Assembly (NCBI RefSeq): GCF_014643255.1 | Contig: NZ_BMJI01000001.1 | Coordinates: 310,001-374,000 of the forward strand | Source: Tersicoccus solisilvae | GTDB taxonomy: Bacteria > Actinomycetota > Actinomycetes > Actinomycetales > Micrococcaceae | Direction of reading: 5' to 3' | Length of the DNA: 64,000 nucleotides | Shown: piece after piece, positions 53,674 to 62,489 of the stretch | Position numbering within the stretch: the stretch's first letter is position 1 | How the letters are laid out: every line of letters begins with the position of its first letter | Position numbers and translations under genes: made by a program | Notes under the pieces: model-generated | Told to the model about the DNA's origin: nothing | Database searches by the model: none | The model's input: only the letters and a program-made list of their open reading frames with translations

Positions 53674-55284
53674 TCAGCGGCCGGCCGCCACCACCCGCCG
53701 GTAGGCGGGCACCGTGAGGAAGTCGGCGTACTCCTCGGAGAGCACGAGGTCCGCGACGATGGCCGCGGCCGGCTCGTAGAACCGGGTGAACTGCTCCTCG
53801 CCCACCTCGCCGCGCAGCTTCTCCTTCTGTGCGTCCAGGGCCGCCGTCACCAGCTCGCGGGTCGCCGTGTTGCCGGTGTCGGTGTAGACGACGCCGTTGG
53901 CGATCTGCTGCCACACCTGCGACCGGGAGATCTCGGCGGTGGCCGCGTCCTCCATCAGGTGGTGGATGGCGACGGCGCCGTTGCCCGAGAGCCACCCGGC
54001 CGTGTAGGCGATGGCCACGTACAGGTTCGCGTTCAGCTCGGCCTCGGTGCGCTCGGCGCCGGCGGACGGCACGTCGAGCAGCTGCTCGGGCGTCACCTGC
54101 ACCTCCTCACGCAGCCGGTCCACCTGGTTCGGCTTCGCGCCGAGGACGCCGTCGAACACCTCCTGGCACACCGGAACCAGGTCCGGGTGGGCCACCCAGG
54201 ACCCGTCGAACCCGTCGTTGGCCTCGCGGGTCTTGTCGCTGCGGACCTTCTCGAACGCGGCCCGGTTGACCTCCTCGTCCTTGCGGGACGGGATGAACGC
54301 GGCCATGCCACCCATCGCGTGGGCGCCGCGGCGGTGGCAGGTCTTCACCAGCAGCTCGGTGTAGGCGCGCATCAGGGGCGCCGTCATGGTGATCTTCGAC
54401 CGGTCGGCCAGGACGAACCGGTCCCCGGCGTCGCGGAAGTACTTGATGATGCTGAACAGGTAGTCCCAGCGCCCGGCGTTCAGGCCGGCGGCGTAGTCGC
54501 GCAGCTCGTAGAGGAACTCCTCCATCTGGAACGCGGCGGGGATGGTCTCGATCAGCATGGTGGCGCGGATGGTGCCGTGCTCGATGCCGAGCTCCTCCTC
54601 CGCGGCGGCGAAGACCTCGGCCCACAGCCGCGCCTCGAGGTAGCTCTCCATCTTGGGCAGGTAGTAGTAGGGGCCCTCGCCGTTGGCGATCAACTGCTGC
54701 GCCACGTGGAAGACGTGCAGGCCGAAGTCGACCAGGGCGCCGACGGCGGGGCGACCGTCGATCGTGACGTGCTCCTCGTCGAGGTGCCAACCGCGGGGAC
54801 GCATCACGACGGTGGCCAGCGGCGCGTCCGTGCGCAGGGCGTAGGTCTTCCCCTCGGGGGAGGTGAACGCCAGGGTGCCGCGGGCGGCGTCGCGCAGGTT
54901 GAGCACGGAGTCGACGACGTTGTGCCAGGTGGGGGAGCTCGCGTCCTCCATGTCGGCGAGCCACACCTTCGCCCCGGAGTTCAGCGCATTGATCGCCATC
55001 TTGGCGGGGCTCGCGGGGCCGGTCATCTCGACGCGGCGGTCGGCCAGGGCCGGCGGCACGGGGGCGACCGTCCAGTCGCCCTCCCGCACGTCGCGGGTGG
55101 TCGGGTCGAAGTCGAGGCCACCGGCGGCGGCCACGGCCTGCTGCTGCTCGACGCGCTTGCCGAGCAGCTCGTCACGGCGGGCGGCGAAGCGGGTGTGCAG
55201 CGACGCGACGAAGGCGAGGGCCTCGTCGGTGAGGATCTCGTCGGCGCGGTCGACGGGGGTCCGGTCGGTGATCTCGATGCTCAT
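53674..55284 (-). CDS. aceB: Malate synthase A
   Basis: This 536-residue enzyme matches the malate synthase A form: MRPRGWHLDEEHVTIDGRP (catalytic Arg), ATMLIETIPAAFQMEEFLYE, NAGRWDYLFSIIKYFRD and NGFDGSWVAHPDLVPV (here NDGFDGSWVAHP). It joins glyoxylate and acetyl-CoA to malate. ATG 55284 has a GGAGG site; an upstream in-frame ATG at 55362 would span the promoter. An IclR-like dyad lies 37 bp upstream. No isocitrate lyase is adjacent, so glyoxylate may also come from purine or allantoin breakdown. Confidence 0.92.
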   Translation of the reverse strand: MSIEITDRTPVDRADEILTDEALAFVASLHTRFAARRDELLGKRVEQQQAVAAAGGLDFDPTTRDVREGDWTVAPVPPALADRRVEMTGPASPAKMAINALNSGAKVWLADMEDASSPTWHNVVDSVLNLRDAARGTLAFTSPEGKTYALRTDAPLATVVMRPRGWHLDEEHVTIDGRPAVGALVDFGLHVFHVAQQLIANGEGPYYYLPKMESYLEARLWAEVFAAAEEELGIEHGTIRATMLIETIPAAFQMEEFLYELRDYAAGLNAGRWDYLFSIIKYFRDAGDRFVLADRSKITMTAPLMRAYTELLVKTCHRRGAHAMGGMAAFIPSRKDEEVNRAAFEKVRSDKTREANDGFDGSWVAHPDLVPVCQEVFDGVLGAKPNQVDRLREEVQVTPEQLLDVPSAGAERTEAELNANLYVAIAYTAGWLSGNGAVAIHHLMEDAATAEISRSQVWQQIANGVVYTDTGNTATRELVTAALDAQKEKLRGEVGEEQFTRFYEPAAAIVADLVLSEEYADFLTVPAYRRVVAAGR

Positions 55285-55320
55285 GGGGTCCTCCGTCTCG
55301 GGCAGCACGTCCGTGGACAG

Positions 55321-55335
55321 TTCCACGATACGGAC
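55321..55335. promoter_or_regulatory. IclR-type operator upstream of aceB
   Basis: TTCCACGATACGGAC, a TTCC-N7-GGA(c) dyad, lies 37-51 bp upstream of aceB. TTCCACGATACAGAA occurs in the iclR promoter (57374-57388). The shared sequence is the best evidence that the nearby IclR controls both genes. Confidence 0.6.
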
Positions 55336-55396
55336 ATTACATTCTGTTGAGCGAAAGGACAAGGCCGTGCCACGTGCGTGCAGGGCGGGATCGCGC

Positions 55397-56482
55397 TCAG
55401 GCGGTGGCGGACCAGCGCGTCGGGATGCCGTGGGCCGGGGCGACGCCGAGCGCGTGCACGACGCCGTCGTCGTCGGCGCCCCGCCACAGCCGGGCGGTGA
55501 CCGGGAAGCCCCGGCGCCAGCGGTCGCCCGGTTCCATCGACAGGTGCAGGAACGGGGCCGCCGCCGTCGCGCGGGCGCCGATCCGCTCGATCGCCTGCGC
55601 GCTCGCGGCCGCCTCCGCCGGCCCGATGTACTGCCACATGACGGAGTGCCAGAACACCGTCAGGGTGCCCGGCGTCGGCTCGATGGCCTGGATGAACGGC
55701 AGCGCGCTGATCCGCTCGAGGCGGGCCGGCACGCGGTGGGCGACCTCGATGGCGCCGCGCAGGCGCTCCATTCGGGCCGTCTGATCGGGCCATACGAACG
55801 ACATCAGCCGCAGCGCGCCCTCGTCGGTGGCGGCGTCGATCGGGTTGACGTCGCCGCCGACTCGTTCGACCAGATCCACGCGGTCCGGGGCGCCCGCGGG
55901 CACCGCCGTCCAGGCGCCGGCCAGGTGGACGGGGGAGTGCTCGGGTCCCCAGCTCGCCCCGTGGGCGTCCGTGTACCGGTAGTGGTCGGCCCGCAGGTTC
56001 AGGCCGCCGGAGGTCCCGAGCTCGAAGAGCCGGACGGGCGTGCGGTCCGCCAGGGGACCCTGCCCGAGCACGGTCAGCAGCCCGCCGAGCAGGGACGAGG
56101 ACCGGCCCACCTCGTTGGTCTGGGGCGCCCAGTCCAGGCCCCGGCGCAGGGTTTCCCGCTCGTCCACCAGCAGGCGGCGCAGGGCGGCCCAGGCGCCGAC
56201 GACGTCGCCGTCGCCACCACAGCTGGGCAGGTGTGCCGCCAGCGCGGGGGCATGGCCGGACAGCGCCAGCCGATGGGCGCCGCCGAGCAGGCGCAGCGAC
56301 AGCGCGTCGGACTCGGGCCGGTGCTCGTGACCGGCGATCACGGCGGCCGTCGGCCCGTCGGCGAGCAGGTCCTCGGCGAGGCGCGGCAGCAGGGCGGCGT
56401 AGAGGGGCGAACCGAGTCTCCCGCACGCCGCCGCCTGGTGCTGGAAGTGCGAGGCGACGGCGGTGAGGTCCACGGTGATCAT
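55397..56482 (-). CDS. DUF2332 family protein
   Basis: This 361-residue cytosolic protein has the DUF2332 pattern: an ACGRLGSPLYAALLPRLAED front, VRLFELGTSGGLNLRADHYR, and VFWHSVMWQYI near the end. The function is unknown; the fold may be methyltransferase-like by the ELGTSGGLNL element. GACAAT lies 6 nt before the ATG, consistent with a leaderless start. It lies between iclR and aceB on the same strand. Confidence 0.72.
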   Translation of the reverse strand: MITVDLTAVASHFQHQAAACGRLGSPLYAALLPRLAEDLLADGPTAAVIAGHEHRPESDALSLRLLGGAHRLALSGHAPALAAHLPSCGGDGDVVGAWAALRRLLVDERETLRRGLDWAPQTNEVGRSSSLLGGLLTVLGQGPLADRTPVRLFELGTSGGLNLRADHYRYTDAHGASWGPEHSPVHLAGAWTAVPAGAPDRVDLVERVGGDVNPIDAATDEGALRLMSFVWPDQTARMERLRGAIEVAHRVPARLERISALPFIQAIEPTPGTLTVFWHSVMWQYIGPAEAAASAQAIERIGARATAAAPFLHLSMEPGDRWRRGFPVTARLWRGADDDGVVHALGVAPAHGIPTRWSATA

Positions 56483-56565
56483 CCCTCGATTGTCCGCCGC
56501 CACGGCCAGGGCGGACCGCCCCGGCGTAACACCGCGTCGTTCGCCGCCGGACGGCGATCCGGTCC

Positions 56566-57330
56566 TCAGTGGGGGCTCAGCTCCGCGGAGATGCGGCGGG
56601 CCGCGGCCTGCAGGGCCGGCACGGCGCGGTCGCCGAAGTCCTCGCCCACGCGCGTGGTGGGGCCGGAGACGGACACGGCCATCGGGGTGGGGGCGTCGGG
56701 GACGGCGACGGCGAAGCAGCGCACCCCCAGCTCCTGCTCGTTGTCGTCCACGGCATAGCCCCGCCGGCGGATCTCGGTCAGGTCCTCGAGCAGGGACTCG
56801 GTGCTGGTGTGGCTGTGCTCGGTGTGCGCGGGCAGGCCCGCACTGCCGACGATCCGCAGCACCTCCGCGTCGCTCAGCTGGGCGAGGATCGCCTTGCCGA
56901 CCCCCGTGTCGTGGGTGTGAGCGCGCCGGCCCACCTCGGTGAACATCCGCATCGGGTGCGGGGACGGCTTCTGTGCCACGTACACGATCATGTCGCCGTC
57001 GAGCACCGCCATGTTCGCGGTCTCGCCCAGGTCGTCCACCAGGGTCGCGAGCTCGGCGCGGGCCGCGGAGCCGAGCTGCCGGCCGGCCATCTCGCCGAGT
57101 TGGATCAGCCGGGCGCCGAGCGCGTACCGCCGGGAGGGCAACTGCCGCACGTACCCCAGGGCCACCATGGTGCGCAGCAGGCGGTGGATGGTCGGCATCG
57201 GCAGGCCCGAGACCCCGGCCAGGTCGCTCAGCGAGATCTCCCCGCCGGCGCCGGAGACGGCCTCCAGCAGGGCGAACACCCGTTCCACGGACTGCACGCC
57301 GCCGCCTCGCGCCGTTCCGGCCTCCACCAT
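56566..57330 (-). CDS. IclR-family regulator, probably of aceB
   Basis: This 254-residue protein has an N-terminal winged helix (about residues 13-70; LPMPTIHRLLRTMVALGYV) and an IclR ligand domain with HTHDTGVGKAILAQL and DDNEQELGVRCFAV. Such proteins sense glyoxylate, pyruvate or related acids. Its own promoter and that of aceB share a TTCC-ACGATAC dyad. That links it to glyoxylate use. Confidence 0.88.
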   Translation of the reverse strand: MVEAGTARGGGVQSVERVFALLEAVSGAGGEISLSDLAGVSGLPMPTIHRLLRTMVALGYVRQLPSRRYALGARLIQLGEMAGRQLGSAARAELATLVDDLGETANMAVLDGDMIVYVAQKPSPHPMRMFTEVGRRAHTHDTGVGKAILAQLSDAEVLRIVGSAGLPAHTEHSHTSTESLLEDLTEIRRRGYAVDDNEQELGVRCFAVAVPDAPTPMAVSVSGPTTRVGEDFGDRAVPALQAAARRISAELSPH

Positions 57331-57373
57331 GCCGACTCCTCCCGATGCGCCGCCACCGCCCGGCCGCCTTCAC

Positions 57374-57388
57374 TTCCACGATACAGAA
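57374..57388. promoter_or_regulatory. IclR-type operator in the iclR promoter
   Basis: TTCCACGATACAGAA lies 44-58 bp upstream of the iclR start. It differs from the aceB site (55321-55335) in 3 of 15 positions. Autoregulation is likely. The remaining gap up to 57529 shows no gene. Confidence 0.55.
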
Positions 57389-57529
57389 CTCGATGCCGTC
57401 GTGATGGAAAGCGTTGACCGTCCCGGGCATCGGACCACGAGTTGACCTGGAACGCTTGTCGTCTCAACCATCAGCCCGCTACCCTGTACTCGTCAGTACC
57501 GCATCCCAAGTTTCCGTGGGGGGAACACT

Positions 57530-57889
57530 GTGAATGCCTCGTACTCCGTCGTGCTCGACCGTGGTCTCAATGCACCGGATGCCCTGGAACGCCTCGTGCT
57601 GCCCGCCGATTCGCTCGCGAACGCCCGGCAGCTGCTCGGCAACATCATCTCCGGCCTCAGCCCGCTCTTCGTCACGCGTGGCCGCCGCACCGACATCGTC
57701 GGGGTGAAGGAGGATCACTTCATCCTCGTCACCAAGGGCCGCTTCGGCACCATCAAGGACATGACGCGCGCGCAGATCGTGGTCTCCCTCGGCCCGGCGA
57801 TCGACCGGGCCGAGAAGACGAACGTGGTGCCGGCCGCAGTGGTGCCCTCCGTGGTGACCGCGGGCGAACCGGACCTGCTCGTCTCCTGA
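57530..57889 (+). CDS. Small protein of unknown function
   Basis: I do not recognise this 119-residue protein. It is mixed alpha/beta with SLANARQLLGNIISGLSPLF, then TRGRRTDIVGVKEDHFILV and KGRFGTIKDMTRAQ. No membrane segment or metal motif is seen. GTG 57530 follows GGGGGGAACACT. It stands alone between iclR and an oxidoreductase. Confidence 0.5.
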   Translation: MNASYSVVLDRGLNAPDALERLVLPADSLANARQLLGNIISGLSPLFVTRGRRTDIVGVKEDHFILVTKGRFGTIKDMTRAQIVVSLGPAIDRAEKTNVVPAAVVPSVVTAGEPDLLVS

Positions 57890-58032
57890 CGCCTCACCCC
57901 GCCCACCGCGGGATTCCGCACGCCCCGGCGGAGCGGAATACCTCGCTGCGTGCGCGGTTGTACCCGGATGAGACGGCGCGCCCGGCCCCCGGGCGGCGCG
58001 CCCCGACGGGACGAACAGGGAAGGGGTGAACC

Positions 58033-59046
58033 GTGGTCGCGCTCTCCATCCTCGACCTGGTGCCACGCAGTGAGGGGCAGGACGCGACGGCGGCCCTGCG
58101 GGCCAGTGCCGATCTGGCGGTGGTGGCCGACGCCACCGGTTACCGGCGGCTCTGGTACGCCGAGCACCACAACACGGGCGTCTTCCTCAGCTCCGCGACG
58201 GCACTGCTGATCGGGCGAGCCGCGCAGCTGACGGAGCGGATCCGCGTGGGCTCGGGCGGCGTGATGCTGCCCAACCACCCGCCGCTGACCGTCGCCGAGC
58301 AGTTCGGCACCCTCGCCGCGATGTACGGCGACCGGATCGACCTGGGCCTGGGTCGGGCGCCCGGTACCGACCCCCGCACTGCGGCCCTGCTGCGGCGCGG
58401 CGACTCCTCGGAGCCGGCGTTCGCCGCCGAGATCGCCCAGCTGCAGGCGTGGTTCGGCGATCAGCGTCAGCTGCCGGTCAAGGCCGGCCCCGCACTGAAC
58501 CGGCACGTCCCGCTGTGGGTGCTCGGCTCCTCCACGGCCGGCGCCATGGTGGCCGGCCAGCTCGGCCTGCCGTACGCGGCCGCCTCGCACTTCGCCCCGC
58601 AGAGCCTGATGGACGCGCTCGCGGTCTATCGGCAGTACTTCGACCCGCACGCCCCGACCGCGCAGATCGACCGGCCGTACGCGATGGCCGGCGTCAACGT
58701 CGTCGTCGCCGACACGGACGACGAGGCGGAGCGCCAGTTCACCACTCACCTGCAGATGGCCCGCGGCATCGTCCGCAACGACCGGCGCGCCCTGCTGCCG
58801 CCGGACCCGGCCGCCGTGGACAGCTGGGACCCGTACGAGCTGGCCATGGTCCGCTCCCGGCTCACCGCGAGCGCCGTCGGCAGTCCCGCGACCGTCCGCG
58901 AGCAGCTCGACCGGTTCGTGGCCACCACCGGGGTGGACGAGCTGATGACGGTCACCTACACCCACGACCCGGCCGTCCGGCTGCGGTCGGTCCAGTTGCT
59001 GGCCGAGGCGGTGCGCCCGACGGCCGACGCCCTGCCCCGGGGCTGA
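58033..59046 (+). CDS. Luciferase-like (LLM) flavin monooxygenase
   Basis: This 337-residue TIM-barrel protein has LWYAEHHNTGVFLSSATALL near the front, RIRVGSGGVMLPNHPPL, and DRIDLGLGRAPGTD. It is a bacterial-luciferase-type oxidoreductase using reduced FMN or F420. The substrate is unknown. GAAGGGGTGAACC precedes GTG 58033. Confidence 0.82.
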   Translation: MVALSILDLVPRSEGQDATAALRASADLAVVADATGYRRLWYAEHHNTGVFLSSATALLIGRAAQLTERIRVGSGGVMLPNHPPLTVAEQFGTLAAMYGDRIDLGLGRAPGTDPRTAALLRRGDSSEPAFAAEIAQLQAWFGDQRQLPVKAGPALNRHVPLWVLGSSTAGAMVAGQLGLPYAAASHFAPQSLMDALAVYRQYFDPHAPTAQIDRPYAMAGVNVVVADTDDEAERQFTTHLQMARGIVRNDRRALLPPDPAAVDSWDPYELAMVRSRLTASAVGSPATVREQLDRFVATTGVDELMTVTYTHDPAVRLRSVQLLAEAVRPTADALPRG

Positions 59047-59138
59047 GCCGGATCGGCCGCGCCGCCGGCCTGACCGTCGCACCCGCCCGCCACTAGGCTG
59101 GGCGATGTCCCGCACGCCGGGGCGGGGAGGGGAGCACC

Positions 59139-60431
59139 GTGTCCAGCAGCACGCCATCCGTCGGCGGCGCGTCCGGCGGCCACGCCGTCGTCGACGGCAC
59201 CGGGCCGGCGGCCCTGGCCGAACCCGTCGAGGGCGTCCGGCCGCGCTGGGTGGTCTCGGTCACCCTCGCGACCCTCGGGGTCAACGCCGTCCTGTTCGCG
59301 TGCATCAAGATCTACCTCGCCCTCCAGGCCGAGCGGTTCGACGCCGCCGAGAAGGAGGCGGTGCTCGCCCTCGTCACCGGCGTCGGTGCCGCCGTCTCGC
59401 TCGTGGCCAACCCGGTGTTCGGTGCGCTCTCGGACCGCACCGTGTCCCGCTTCGGGCGGCGCGTGCCGTGGGTCGTGATCGGCGCCGCCGTCGCGGTCGC
59501 GGGCCTGCTCGTCCTGGCGATCAGTCCGGGGATCGGGGTGATGGTGGTCGGCTGGTCCCTCGTGCAGGCCGGGTGCAACGCCATGACCGCCGCCCTGACC
59601 GCCGCGGTGCCGGATCGGGTGCCCCGCCGCCAGCGCGGACGCGTCGGGGGCTGGATCGCGCTGGGCACCACCACGGGGATCCTGCTCGGCATGATCATCG
59701 CCAACGTCGCCCGCGAGCTGCTGCCCGGCTATCTGCTGTGCGCCGCCGTCCTCGTGGCCCTCGCCGTGCCGTACCTGCGCGCGTCCCGGGACGTGCCGCT
59801 GCGCCGGGACGAGCGGCCATCCCTGGGGGCCCGTGAGGCGTTGACCGGCTTCTGGATCTCGCCCCGCCGGTACCCGGACTTCGGTTGGGCGTGGATCACC
59901 CGGTTCCTCGTCTTCCTCGGCAACTCGATGTTCACGCTCTACCTGCTCTATTTCCTGCAGGACGCCGTGCACCATCCCGACCCGACCTTCGGGGTGCTCG
60001 TCCTCACCGGCTGCTATGCGGCCGCCGTGCTCGTCACCGCCGTGATCGCCGGGCCGGCGTCGGACCGGATGGGCCGACGCAAGCCGTTCGTCATCGGGGC
60101 CTCGCTCGTCATCGCCGCCGCTTCCCTGATCGCCGCGTTCTCCCCGACGTTCCCGGGCGCCCTGGTGGCCGCCATCGTGCTCGGCATCGGGTTCGGCGCC
60201 TACCTGGCCGTCGACTTCGCGCTGCTGACCGAGGTGCTTCCCGCCGCCGCGAACCGCGGCAAGGACATGGGGGTGATCAACATCGCCGCCTCGCTGCCCC
60301 AGGTGCTCGCCCCGGTGATCGCCTGGCCGCTGGTCACCTCCGGCGGCGGTTTCGTCGCCCTGTTCTGCTGCGCGGCACTGGCCGGCCTGCTCGGCGGCGT
60401 ATTCGTGGCGCCCATCCGTTCCGTGCGCTGA
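59139..60431 (+). CDS. MFS transporter, SLC45/GPH-like
   Basis: This 430-residue protein has about 12 membrane helices and the FGALSDRTVSRFGRRVPWVV motif in the helix 2-3 loop, typical of the sugar-cation-like MFS subgroup. It would move a sugar or small solute. GTG 59139 follows GGAGGGGAGCACC. The next gene starts 14 bp later but has its own -10. Confidence 0.8.
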   Translation: MSSSTPSVGGASGGHAVVDGTGPAALAEPVEGVRPRWVVSVTLATLGVNAVLFACIKIYLALQAERFDAAEKEAVLALVTGVGAAVSLVANPVFGALSDRTVSRFGRRVPWVVIGAAVAVAGLLVLAISPGIGVMVVGWSLVQAGCNAMTAALTAAVPDRVPRRQRGRVGGWIALGTTTGILLGMIIANVARELLPGYLLCAAVLVALAVPYLRASRDVPLRRDERPSLGAREALTGFWISPRRYPDFGWAWITRFLVFLGNSMFTLYLLYFLQDAVHHPDPTFGVLVLTGCYAAAVLVTAVIAGPASDRMGRRKPFVIGASLVIAAASLIAAFSPTFPGALVAAIVLGIGFGAYLAVDFALLTEVLPAAANRGKDMGVINIAASLPQVLAPVIAWPLVTSGGGFVALFCCAALAGLLGGVFVAPIRSVR

Positions 60432-60445
60432 CCTAGGCTGGAACC

Positions 60446-61291
60446 ATGCCCCCTCTGCGCAATCAGCGTGCCGCTGCCCTGCCCGCCACCCTGTCCCGCT
60501 CCTGGCTGCTGGCGTCCGCCGGCGACGCGGCGGACTTCCCGGCGGCGCTGGCCTCCGAGGCCGACTCCGTGGTGTTCGACATCGAGGACGCCGTGCCCGC
60601 CGACGGCAAGGCGGCCGCGCGGGAACGGGTCGTCGCCGCGCTGAACGACGGCATGACCGGCTGGGTGCGGATCAACGACATCAACACCGAGTTCTGGCAG
60701 GACGATCTCGAGGCCCTGGCCAACGCGCCCGGGCTGCGCGGCGTCATGCTGGCCAAGACCGAGAAGCCCGAGCACGTCACCCTGACCGCCATGCGCCTGC
60801 GGCCGGGCACCCCGGTGCTCGCCCTGGTCGAGTCGGCGCTCGGCGTCGAGAACGCCACCGACATCGCGAAGGCGCCCGGCACGTTCCGGCTCGCGTTCGG
60901 CATCGGCGACTTCCGGCGCGACACCGGCGCCAGCGACGACCCGATGGCGCTGGCCTACGCGCGCGGCCGGCTGGTCATCGCCTCTCGTGTCGGGCAGCTG
61001 CCGGGCCCGATCGACGGCCCCAGCGTCGGCACTGCGGGCGACGACCTGATGGCGGCCTGCGGGGTCTCGGCCTCGATGGGCATGACCGGCAAGCTCACCC
61101 TGAAGATCGAGCAGACCGAGACGATCAACGCCGGCCTCAGCCCGAGCGCGAGCGAGATCGTCTGGGCGCACGAGCTGTTGGAGGCGCACGAGCACGGCGC
61201 CGTCGGCGGCGACGGCAGCTACCTGCCGCGCCTGGCCCGCGCCCAGAAGATCCGCAATCTCGGGGAGTCCTACGGCCTGTGGAACGAGTGA
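60446..61291 (+). CDS. CitE-like HpcH/HpaI-family lyase
   Basis: This 281-residue TIM-barrel lyase has SVVFDIEDAVPADGKAAAR with Glu/Asp for the metal, GWVRINDIN, ALVESALGVENATDI with another metal Glu, and IGDFRRDTGA. Family members cleave citryl-, malyl- or methylmalyl-CoA esters; stand-alone CitE proteins may act on other CoA esters or free acids. TAGGCT (60434-60439) is 6 nt before the ATG. Confidence 0.82.
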   Translation: MPPLRNQRAAALPATLSRSWLLASAGDAADFPAALASEADSVVFDIEDAVPADGKAAARERVVAALNDGMTGWVRINDINTEFWQDDLEALANAPGLRGVMLAKTEKPEHVTLTAMRLRPGTPVLALVESALGVENATDIAKAPGTFRLAFGIGDFRRDTGASDDPMALAYARGRLVIASRVGQLPGPIDGPSVGTAGDDLMAACGVSASMGMTGKLTLKIEQTETINAGLSPSASEIVWAHELLEAHEHGAVGGDGSYLPRLARAQKIRNLGESYGLWNE

Positions 61292-61352
61292 CGCCGCGCG
61301 GCTCGGTCCGCATTACATAAGTAAACCGTTTCCTAATGGGCGAAGCATGGGG

Positions 61353-61371
61353 TTAGGGTGACCTTACCCGT
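61353..61371 (+). promoter_or_regulatory. Candidate IdeR/DtxR iron box
   Basis: TTAGGGTGACCTTACCCGT matches the IdeR/DtxR consensus TTAGGTTAGCCTAACCTAA at about 13 of 19 positions, 40 bp before the iron-siderophore binding-protein gene. Iron-dependent repression of this importer is expected. Confidence 0.55.
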
Positions 61372-61410
61372 TCATCGCGGCCCTCGGGCCGCCCTGCCCC
61401 GAGGACTCCC

Positions 61411-62445
61411 ATGACTCGCGTGCTCCGACTGCTGGCCGTGCTGGTCGCCGGTCTGCTGCTGCTCAGCGCCTGCTCCACCGGCCCCGCCTCCACCGCCGGC
61501 GGCTCCGCCACCGCCTCCTCCTCGACCGGGGGCGCCGAGGACGGGGCATTCCCGGTCACCATCGAGCACGCGTTCGGGAAGACGACGATCGAGAAGGAGC
61601 CCACCCGCGTCGCGACCGTCGGATGGAGCGACCAGGACATGGCGCTGAGCCTCGGCGTCGTGCCGGTCGGCTCCACGAAGATCACCTACGGCGGCAACGA
61701 CAAGGGCTCGACCGACTGGTTCGACGCGAAGCTGGCGGAGCTCGGCGGCACCCAGCCCGCCCGCTGGGACGAGAACGACGGCGTTCCCTTCGACGCGATC
61801 GCCAAGGTCAGCCCCGACCTCATCCTCGCGACCAACTCGGGCCTGACGCAGGCCGACTACGACAAGCTGTCGAAGATCGCCCCCGTCGTCGCGTTCCCGG
61901 AGAAGGCGTGGACCACGCCGTGGCAGACCTCCCTCGACCTGGTCGGCCGGGCCCTCGGGCGCCCGGCGGCGGCGAAGAAGGCCGAGGAGGACACGCTGGC
62001 GGCCATCCGCACCGCCGTGGACGAGCACCCGGCGATCAAGGGCAAGAGCTTCATCTTCGCCTCCGCCATGTCGACCGACACGTCGAAGCTGTCCGTCTAC
62101 ACGTCCGTCGACAACCGCGTGCGCGTCATCTCCCAGCTCGGCCTCACCGTGGCCCCGATCGTCGAGCAGCTGAACACGGCCAAGGGCGCCTTCTACTACG
62201 ACGTGTCCGCCGAGCGGGCGCCGAAGCTCGCGTCGGACATCGCGATGATCTACTCGGACACCGCGGACGTGGCGACCACCGACAAGCTGCTCAGCCAGAT
62301 GCCGGCGATCAAACGCGGCGCCTCGGTCGTGGTGACCGACGAGCCCGAGGCCGGCACGCTCAGCACCCCGTCGCCGCTGTCCATCCCCACGCTGCTGAAG
62401 ACCTACCTGCCCCAGCTCGACGCGGCCGCCCAGAAGGCCGGCTGA
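61411..62445 (+). CDS. Iron-siderophore ABC importer, substrate-binding lipoprotein
   Basis: This 344-residue lipoprotein has a signal ending LLLLSACS with Cys21 and a FepB/FecB-like class III binding domain (TVEHAFG-like start reading TIEHAFGKTTIEKEPTRVAT, then TNSGLTQADYDKLSKIAPVV). It captures ferric-siderophore outside the membrane. It is followed by two FecCD permeases. The IdeR-like box upstream suggests iron control. Confidence 0.88.
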   Translation: MTRVLRLLAVLVAGLLLLSACSTGPASTAGGSATASSSTGGAEDGAFPVTIEHAFGKTTIEKEPTRVATVGWSDQDMALSLGVVPVGSTKITYGGNDKGSTDWFDAKLAELGGTQPARWDENDGVPFDAIAKVSPDLILATNSGLTQADYDKLSKIAPVVAFPEKAWTTPWQTSLDLVGRALGRPAAAKKAEEDTLAAIRTAVDEHPAIKGKSFIFASAMSTDTSKLSVYTSVDNRVRVISQLGLTVAPIVEQLNTAKGAFYYDVSAERAPKLASDIAMIYSDTADVATTDKLLSQMPAIKRGASVVVTDEPEAGTLSTPSPLSIPTLLKTYLPQLDAAAQKAG

Positions 62446-62489
62446 GCCGTCCGCCACGGGACCTTCGCGACGAGGAACGACCGACGACC

